Virus record (IMG/VR): IMGVR_UViG_3300010368_000139
Location: 1-21,528 of that record
Length of the DNA: 21,528 nucleotides
Reading direction: 5' to 3' (one strand)
DNA from: a virus
Position 1 is the stretch's first letter. Every line of letters starts with the position of its first letter. A program made the translations under genes and the position numbers. This document shows positions 13,898-19,101 of the stretch, piece after piece. The notes under the pieces are model-generated. The model was given only the letters and a program-made list of their open reading frames with translations, had not been told where the DNA came from and did no database searches.

Positions 13898-14089
13898 ATG
13901 CGTATTAAAGCTTTTAAAGATGCTAAAGGCCCCATGAGTGTGGGCAATAAGTTTACCCTATACAAAAAGCAGTACACGGTTGTTCGCTACGAGTTGGATG
14001 CTAATAACGTCCCACTGATGCGGGCAACTGACGGCAAGAAGGATTTCTTCTTTTACGAAGATGATCTCAATGTCGAACCGGAAGCGTGA
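13898..14089 (+). CDS. Small hypothetical protein, 63 aa
   Basis: Starts at ATG 13898 with AGGA about eight bases upstream, directly after the tandem promoter. The product opens MRIKAFKDAKGPMSVGNKFT, looks like a compact beta-rich domain (alternating hydrophobic residues in YTVVRYELD and KKDFFFYEDD), and ends acidic. It has no membrane segment or Cys cluster. No family recognised. The end overlaps the HNH gene start by 20 bases. Confidence 0.7.
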   Translation: MRIKAFKDAKGPMSVGNKFTLYKKQYTVVRYELDANNVPLMRATDGKKDFFFYEDDLNVEPEA

Positions 14090-14309
14090 CTACAAGAAAG
14101 AGTACCGGGACTACCACGCTAAACCTGAACAGATTAAGAGGCGAAATGCACGTGGGACAGCTAGAAAGCTGATGATCAAGAAACATGGGAAAGCAGCCTT
14201 AAAAGGTAAGGATGTGGACCATAGAGATCGAAATCCACGAAATAACTCTACATCTAACCTCAGAATCCAATCAAAGAAGGTGAATCGTGCCCGAAACTCG
14301 CACAAATAG
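14070..14309 (+). CDS. Small HNH-type nuclease-like protein
   Basis: A 79-residue, strongly basic protein. The opening MSNRKRDYKKEYRDYHAKPE and the motif DVDHRDRNPRNNSTSNLRIQ (His, Asn, Asn-rich) match a widespread family of very small phage HNH proteins. In larger relatives this fold cuts DNA, either as homing endonuclease or in packaging. ATG 14061 is an in-frame alternative start nine bases upstream. It lies just before the virion genes, where small HNH proteins that help terminase are sometimes found, but the terminase is not in this window so that link is unproven. Confidence 0.8.
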   Translation: MSNRKRDYKKEYRDYHAKPEQIKRRNARGTARKLMIKKHGKAALKGKDVDHRDRNPRNNSTSNLRIQSKKVNRARNSHK

Positions 14310-14508
14310 TGCCACCTCTAGGAAGCCACCACCCCCATTCATTGACCCAGAAATCATCAAATACCTCGAAAAGGTGTTCCCTGATGTCATGCCTAAGTAC
14401 GACTTATCGAATGATGAGAAGTGTTTCAAGGCTGGGCAAGTCGATGTGGTGCGGCGACTGAAATCGATATCGAAATCTCAATCCGAAAATCTTCTAGAGG
14501 TAAAATAA
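14287..14508 (+). CDS. Small hypothetical protein upstream of virion genes
   Basis: The 73-residue frame starts at GTG 14287 with AAGAAGG about eight bases before and overlaps the HNH gene by 23 bases. A core IKYLEKVFPDVMPKYDLSND and an amphipathic C-terminal helix are visible; short proteins with a 'YLEKVFP' opening are frequent just ahead of the portal in T7-like phages. A promoter motif (14304-14326) lies inside its first codons, so transcripts from that promoter would lack this start and could use only internal codons (ATG 14390). Confidence 0.7.
   Translation: MPETRTNSATSRKPPPPFIDPEIIKYLEKVFPDVMPKYDLSNDEKCFKAGQVDVVRRLKSISKSQSENLLEVK
14304..14326 (+). promoter_or_regulatory. Candidate phage RNA polymerase promoter P5
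   Basis: AATAGTGCCACCTCTAGGAAG matches the repeated motif; predicted +1 is G14321. It sits on the HNH stop codon (14307-14309) and would drive the virion genes from 14511 (gp7.3-like, portal, scaffold). Confidence 0.7.
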
Positions 14509-14510
14509 AC

Positions 14511-14756
14511 ATGTGCATGTCACGCGCTCCCGCACCTGCGCCCACCCCTGCCCCACCTGTTGCAGCACCAGCAGTTTCAGTTCCTGAAGCACCAGTGTTG
14601 AACGAGGATACGGTAGGCGTGGAAGGTGATGCCCTGAACACAAAGAAGCAGGGTATTAAGAAACTGAAAATTGATAAGAACGTAGGGGGCATGACCGAAG
14701 GTGCTGGCCTCAATGTTCCCGGTGGTGCTACCACCTCAACTGGCTCCACTAATTAA
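14511..14756 (+). CDS. Pro/Ala-rich small virion-associated protein, T7 gp7.3-like by position
   Basis: An 81-residue protein that begins MCMSRAPAPAP, continues with a Pro/Ala-rich stretch, and ends with basic and glycine-rich segments (KKLKID, GAGLNVPGG). This layout, a short Cys- and Pro-rich opening and a 'lRID...GLNIP' closing block just ahead of the portal, is shared with many small T7-like proteins that I associate with T7 gp7.3 (tail assembly). Identification rests on pattern and position, not on strong similarity. AGAGGTAA precedes the ATG, and its stop overlaps the portal start. Confidence 0.6.
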   Translation: MCMSRAPAPAPTPAPPVAAPAVSVPEAPVLNEDTVGVEGDALNTKKQGIKKLKIDKNVGGMTEGAGLNVPGGATTSTGSTN

Positions 14757-16348
14757 TGGATGAGGTGGGAGCCGAAGCCAACGGTAAAGGACTTGGGGAA
14801 CAGCGTTATGCGAACCTTGAGACTGTACGTGAACCGTATTTATCACGGGCACGTGAGGCTTCTGAATTAACATTACCAGCATTGATCCCCCCGTCAGGAT
14901 CGAATGGTGCCACAAACCTAGACACCCCATATCAAAGTGTGGGTTCCAAGGGAGTTAATAACCTCAGTGGTAAGTTGCTGATGGCTTTGCTCCCACCGAA
15001 TCAATCCTTCTTTCGCCACTCCATTGATGACTTCACACTTGATGAACTTGCAAAGGAGAAAGGTGCTAGGGCTAAAGTTGAAGCTGCACTTGGTTCTATT
15101 GAACGTGCAGTCCAAACCAAGGTTGAACGTGATGCTCTTCGCGTACCCTTATTTGAATGCCTAAAGCACCTGATCGTTGGTGGTAACAGTCTATTGTATC
15201 TCCCTAAAGAAGGTGGGATGCGGGTATTCAAGCTTTCCCAATACGTAGTCAAGCGTGACCCAATGGGTAACCTACGTGAGATCGTGGTGCGTGAGTCAAT
15301 CTCCCCAGATCAGGTTCCAGATGATGTTAAGAAGACAATGGAAAATGATACCACAGATGAATCCCCAGATAAGACTGTGGACATGTACACGTATGTACGA
15401 GTTGTGGGTAAGCGTTGGAAAGTACACCAAGAGATCAAAGGTATCACCATTAAAGGCTCTGAGGGTACGTACCCATTGGACCGTGTTCCTTGGTTGGCCC
15501 TACGTTACACCCGTATTGACGGTGAAGATTATGGACGGGGTTTCGTTGAGGAATACCTAGGTGACCTGAAGTCACTTGATGGTCTCATGCAAGCCGTAGT
15601 CGAAGGTGCAGCAATCTCAGCCCGTGTGTTGTTCTTGGTGGACCCTAATGGTTCAACTGACCAAGAGACAATCTCAGAGGCAGAGAATGGTGATGTAGTT
15701 GAAGGTAACGCCAATGAGGTGTCAGCCCTTCAGGTACAGAAACATGCAGACATGGGCGTGGCTGAACGTGCTATTCAACGCCTAGAGGAACGCCTAGCTG
15801 AAGCCTTCCTGATGCGCTCATCGATCCAACGTAATGGTGAACGTGTTACCGCGACTGAGTGGAACCTCTTAGCATCTGAACTGGATGATGCCTTGGGTGG
15901 CCTCTATGGTCTCCTATCTCAAGACTTCCAGTTGCCACTGGTGAACATCCTGATGTGGCGCTTACAGAAAGCAGGTAAAGTCCCTGCCCTTCCTAAAGAA
16001 GCTGTACAGCCTACCATCATCACGGGCCTTGAAGCACTTGGCCGTGGTCAGGATTTGCAGACCTTACAAGCATTCGTCAAAGACCTCGTTGGTCTAGCAC
16101 AGGCTGACCCTACAGTTATGCAACGGTTGAACGTTGGTGACCTGTTGTCACGCCTAGCTACCGCACGTGGCATTGATGATAAGGGCCTTATTAAGGATGA
16201 AGATACCATCCAGAATGAACAGGCTATGGCTAAAGAGGAACAACAGAAGCAACAGGGTAACAACCAGATGATGGAACTGGCAGGTAAGCTAGGCCCTGAA
16301 GCCATGAAACAAATGGGTGGTATGAATCCCCCTGAAGGAACGCAATAA
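14756..16348 (+). CDS. Portal (head-tail connector) protein, T7 gp8-like
   Basis: A 530-residue protein (T7 gp8 is 536) that should form the dodecameric portal through which DNA enters and leaves the head. Aligned blocks include TPYQSVGSKGVNNLSGKLL (57-75), VGGNSLLYLP (141-150), SQYVVKRDPMGN (161-172), GEDYGRGFVEEYLGDL (256-271), GERVTATEWN (361-370), LSQDFQLPLV (387-396) and TGLEALGRGQDL (423-434), all in T7 gp8 order. The C-terminal tail is rich in Gln, Met and Gly, as in the family. The ATG shares a base with the previous stop; there is no clear ribosome binding site, so coupled translation is likely. Confidence 0.97.
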   Translation: MDEVGAEANGKGLGEQRYANLETVREPYLSRAREASELTLPALIPPSGSNGATNLDTPYQSVGSKGVNNLSGKLLMALLPPNQSFFRHSIDDFTLDELAKEKGARAKVEAALGSIERAVQTKVERDALRVPLFECLKHLIVGGNSLLYLPKEGGMRVFKLSQYVVKRDPMGNLREIVVRESISPDQVPDDVKKTMENDTTDESPDKTVDMYTYVRVVGKRWKVHQEIKGITIKGSEGTYPLDRVPWLALRYTRIDGEDYGRGFVEEYLGDLKSLDGLMQAVVEGAAISARVLFLVDPNGSTDQETISEAENGDVVEGNANEVSALQVQKHADMGVAERAIQRLEERLAEAFLMRSSIQRNGERVTATEWNLLASELDDALGGLYGLLSQDFQLPLVNILMWRLQKAGKVPALPKEAVQPTIITGLEALGRGQDLQTLQAFVKDLVGLAQADPTVMQRLNVGDLLSRLATARGIDDKGLIKDEDTIQNEQAMAKEEQQKQQGNNQMMELAGKLGPEAMKQMGGMNPPEGTQ

Positions 16349-16351
16349 ACT

Positions 16352-17179
16352 ATGGTTGATAAAGTAATCATCGATTCTCCCGATACAGCCCAAACCCCTC
16401 CCGAAGGCCACGATGCAGCAATGGCAGCACTTGTTGATAATGCAGGTGACCCTGATGCCGCACCACCAGCCGCGCCTGAAGAGGCACCTAAGTTTGCTGG
16501 TAAGTACGGCAGTGTTGAAGAGTTGGAGAAGGGCTACGCTGAGTTACAAAAGAAATTAGGTAACCAGGATAAAGCTGACGAACCTTCTACCGATACACCG
16601 CCAGATGAAGCTGACAAGTCTGCTAAGATTGAGAAGCCAGATGCAGAGAACCCTGATGTTGATGCAGCCAAGGAAGCTGTTGAGGCCGCTGGGTTAGACT
16701 TTGACTCTTACAGTAATGAGTTTGCTGAGAAGGGTGAGTTGTCTGAGGGTACGTATGAGGCCTTGGAAAAGGCTGGTATCCCTAAAGACATGGTGGATCA
16801 GTTCATTGCTGGTCAACAGGCTGTAGGCGCACAAGTCTACAACTCCATGATGGAAACTGCTGGTGGCGAAGAGGCATACCAAGGGATGTTATCTTGGGCT
16901 GCTGAGAACTTTGCTGAAGGTGAGATTGATGCCTTCAACGCAACCATCGACGCAGGTGACCTTAACTCTTCACGCCTAGCTATCGCAGGTCTGAAGGCAC
17001 GTTATGATGCATCTGAAGGTAACGAACCAACCCTGACAGGCGGTAACAATACATCGACTGATGGGGCTGTGTACGAAAGCTGGGCACAGGTAACGGCTGA
17101 CATGTCAGACCCACGTTACAAGAATGACTCAGCATATCGAAACAAGGTGAGCATGAAGTTGGGACGTTCCAACATTTAA
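16352..17179 (+). CDS. Capsid assembly scaffolding protein, T7 gp9-like
   Basis: A 275-residue acidic protein (T7 gp9 is 307) expected to guide procapsid assembly and leave before DNA packaging. It is rich in Ala, Glu, Asp and Pro in the first 120 residues, with the family's FAGKYGSVEELEKGYAELQK segment (48-67), a long helical middle, and a C-terminal basic end (YRNKVSMKLGRSN), typical of scaffolds that grip the coat protein. It lies between portal and coat genes as in T7. The start ATG 16352 has GAAGGAA some 11 bases upstream. Confidence 0.93.
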   Translation: MVDKVIIDSPDTAQTPPEGHDAAMAALVDNAGDPDAAPPAAPEEAPKFAGKYGSVEELEKGYAELQKKLGNQDKADEPSTDTPPDEADKSAKIEKPDAENPDVDAAKEAVEAAGLDFDSYSNEFAEKGELSEGTYEALEKAGIPKDMVDQFIAGQQAVGAQVYNSMMETAGGEEAYQGMLSWAAENFAEGEIDAFNATIDAGDLNSSRLAIAGLKARYDASEGNEPTLTGGNNTSTDGAVYESWAQVTADMSDPRYKNDSAYRNKVSMKLGRSNI

Positions 17180-17200
17180 TTAATGCCACCTATAGGAACA
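17178..17200 (+). promoter_or_regulatory. Candidate phage RNA polymerase promoter P6 (capsid promoter)
   Basis: AATTAATGCCACCTATAGGAAC is the best copy of the repeated motif, in the TATAGG form; predicted +1 is G17195. It starts on the scaffold stop codon and stands where T7 has its strong phi-10 promoter for the coat protein. Confidence 0.75.
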
Positions 17201-17461
17201 CTCACTGTAGAGGCGCGTTAAACCGCGCTCCGGTGAGCATTGCCCCCTGCCGTAGCTTTATCTCCTTTCACTACGGCGGGGGGCCTTACCTACCCTTGTG
17301 ACCATGATGCGCTGAATCCTTATTCGGCATCTAACTTCCACATCACACCCGAATCGAAGGCCCGACTGATTTCCTATGCGTAGGTGATCTTAGGACACCC
17401 GGATGTGCCGTGTTGTGAACGAAGGAAGCTAACTCTCCTTTAACTCACAAGGTAATTTAAT
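17195..17461 (+). promoter_or_regulatory. Structured 5' leader of the capsid gene
   Basis: A 267-base untranslated stretch from the predicted +1 of P6 to the capsid ATG. It holds a hairpin at the very 5' end (17201-17236, CTCAC/GTGAG plus GCGCG/CGCGC arms with internal bulges), a perfect 14-pair stem (17242-17255 with 17271-17284, one G-U, 15-base loop containing TCTCCTTT), a 7-pair stem (17311-17317 with 17322-17328) and a weaker one (17369-17388). None is followed by a U-run, so these are not simple terminators. The loop pyrimidine tract is repeated near 17433. No gene, tRNA or rRNA is visible in it. Stabilising or processing the abundant capsid mRNA is the likeliest role. Confidence 0.75.
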
Positions 17462-18427
17462 ATGTCTAATGCTACCGTTTCTCGTGTCGGCCAGAGCAAT
17501 CTGGCTGGTGACGATCAAGCACTATTCCTGAAAGTATTTAGTGGCGAAGTTATGGCTGAATTTGCCATTAACAACGTTGCACTCAACCGCACGATGGTGC
17601 GTACCATTTCCAGCGGTAAATCGGCTCAGTTCCCGATTATGGGTAAAACCTCTGCCGCATATCACACTCCCGGCGCTGAGATCGTAGGCACTGCCATCGA
17701 CCACGCTGAACGTGTGATCACGATCAACGACCTTCTGTTGTCGAGCGTGTTCATCTCCAACATCGATGAGGCCATGAACCACTATGGTGTTCGTAGCCAC
17801 TACTCGAAAGAGTTGGGTATGGCATTGTCGAACCAGATGGACCGCCACATCCTTGCTACCGGTGTCAAAGCTGCCCTTTCGACGGCAACGCTGACCACGG
17901 CTGGTAACGCTGGTGAAGTTGTTACGGACGCTGATGGTGACACCAGTGCTGACTCGCTCATTCAATCCATCTTTGATGCCGCACAGGCATTGGATGAGAA
18001 GAACGTTCCTGAGTCGGATCGCACGGTATTCTTGAAGCCAGCCCAGTACTACTTGCTGGTCAATTCGAGTTCCAAGCTGATCAACGTTGATTATGGTAAC
18101 TCCGGTAACGGTTCTACCGCATCCGGTAAAGTATATAACGTCGCTGGTATTGATATCGTCAAAACCAACCAACTTCCGACCACCAATATTACCACGGGTG
18201 TCGAAGCTGGTGGCGATGCTACCGCCCAAGCAGTTGATGCACGTAACGGTCTCGCACTTGTCATGCACAAGTCGTCTATTGGTACGGTCAAGCTGATGGA
18301 CCTGTCGAGCGAATCTGAGTACGACATTCGTCGCCAAGGTACGCTCATGGTTTCCAAGTACGCTTGTGGTCATGGTGTATTGAAGCCTGACGCAGCTGTA
18401 TGGATTCGTACCGCGACTCCTGCATAA
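17462..18427 (+). CDS. Major capsid protein, T7 gp10A-like
   Basis: A 321-residue coat protein of the HK97 fold (T7 gp10A is 345). Matching blocks run through the whole protein: ALFLKVFSGEVMAEFA, MVRTISSGKSAQFPIMGKTS, AERVITINDLLLSSVFI, IDEAMNHYGVRSHYSKELG, KNVPESDRTVFLKPAQYY, LVMHKSSIGTVKLMDLS and KYACGHGVLKPDAA. AAGG about ten bases before the ATG is a modest ribosome binding site after a long leader. Codon choice looks more restricted than in its neighbours (many TCG, ACG and GGT), which also leaves a long open frame on the opposite strand. It is flanked by a promoter and a terminator, so it probably forms its own abundant transcript. Confidence 0.97.
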   Translation: MSNATVSRVGQSNLAGDDQALFLKVFSGEVMAEFAINNVALNRTMVRTISSGKSAQFPIMGKTSAAYHTPGAEIVGTAIDHAERVITINDLLLSSVFISNIDEAMNHYGVRSHYSKELGMALSNQMDRHILATGVKAALSTATLTTAGNAGEVVTDADGDTSADSLIQSIFDAAQALDEKNVPESDRTVFLKPAQYYLLVNSSSKLINVDYGNSGNGSTASGKVYNVAGIDIVKTNQLPTTNITTGVEAGGDATAQAVDARNGLALVMHKSSIGTVKLMDLSSESEYDIRRQGTLMVSKYACGHGVLKPDAAVWIRTATPA

Positions 18428-18437
18428 TCTCTCTCTT

Positions 18438-18477
18438 AATGGGGGCTATCTCTTAAATGAGGTGGCCCCCATTTTTT
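18438..18477 (+). terminator. Strong intrinsic terminator after the capsid gene
   Basis: A 15-pair stem (18438-18452 with 18459-18473, G/C-rich lower half including GGGGGC/GCCCCC, two G-U pairs) closes a six-base loop (TTAAAT) and runs directly into six T residues (18472-18477). It starts ten bases after the capsid stop. T7 has its T-phi terminator at exactly this place, between genes 10 and 11, where partial read-through sets the ratio of coat to tail proteins. Confidence 0.92.
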
Positions 18478-18495
18478 GCATTTAATAGGAACCTC

Positions 18496-19101
18496 ATGGC
18501 AACTCTTGCACCAACTACAAAACTAGAAGCCATCAACGCAATGTTGGCGGCAATAGGACAAGCACCTGTGAACAATCTCACTGGGAGCGGGTCTTTGGAT
18601 ACCTCAGTGGCCATCCAGACACTTGATCGTGTTAACCGTGAGGTTCAGTCACGTGGATACCATTGGAATACTGATAAGTCCTACACGCTGACACCTGATG
18701 CAACCACAGGGAAGATTGCTGCTGTCGGTACGATGCTTCAGGTGGACACTGTAGGTACTTACATTAATACGGACATAATCAAACGTGGTGAGTTCTTCTG
18801 GGATCGTATCAACCACACCTTCGTATTCACAAAACCACTCAAAGCAGACATCGTATGGCTATTGGACTTTGAAGATATCCCTGAAGTCGCCCGTGTCTAT
18901 ATCTACACCCGCGCAGGTCGCCTGTTCGCTGATGGACGTATTGGTTCACAGATCATCGACTCGTTCACACGTGCTGATGAGTCTACGGCCAAGGCCATGC
19001 TGAAGAAGGCTGAAGGTAAGACCATGAAAGGTAATGTCCTGGTTGGAAATAGAAGTACGTTCCGCACGATTGATCGGCAGTCCAGAGGGAAGATTCTCTA
19101 A
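18496..19101 (+). CDS. Tail tubular protein A (adaptor), T7 gp11-like
   Basis: A 201-residue protein (T7 gp11 is 196) that forms the ring joining portal to nozzle. Family features are the opening LEAINAMLAAIGQAPVNNL, VNREVQSRGYHWNTD, and YIYTRAGRLFADGRIGS in the second half. The start is ATG 18496, preceded by TAGGAA, rather than an upstream in-frame codon at 18457 that lies inside the terminator. It is the first gene after the terminator, so it depends on read-through. The stop overlaps the next ATG by one base. Confidence 0.95.
   Translation: MATLAPTTKLEAINAMLAAIGQAPVNNLTGSGSLDTSVAIQTLDRVNREVQSRGYHWNTDKSYTLTPDATTGKIAAVGTMLQVDTVGTYINTDIIKRGEFFWDRINHTFVFTKPLKADIVWLLDFEDIPEVARVYIYTRAGRLFADGRIGSQIIDSFTRADESTAKAMLKKAEGKTMKGNVLVGNRSTFRTIDRQSRGKIL

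Noticed and set aside
17285-17461. tRNA or other classical RNA gene in the capsid leader
   Set aside because: No TTCRA T-loop, cloverleaf or CCA end could be assembled; only local hairpins are present.
17522-18373. A 283-codon open frame on the minus strand opposite the capsid gene
   Set aside because: It mirrors the capsid gene almost end to end; its length follows from the restricted codon choice of the coat gene. Its product is not like any protein I know, and it has no promoter or ribosome site that I can see.
18380-18440. A T7-like -1 frameshift near the capsid end giving a longer minor coat protein (10B)
   Set aside because: No clear slippery heptamer precedes the stop, and the terminator begins ten bases after it.
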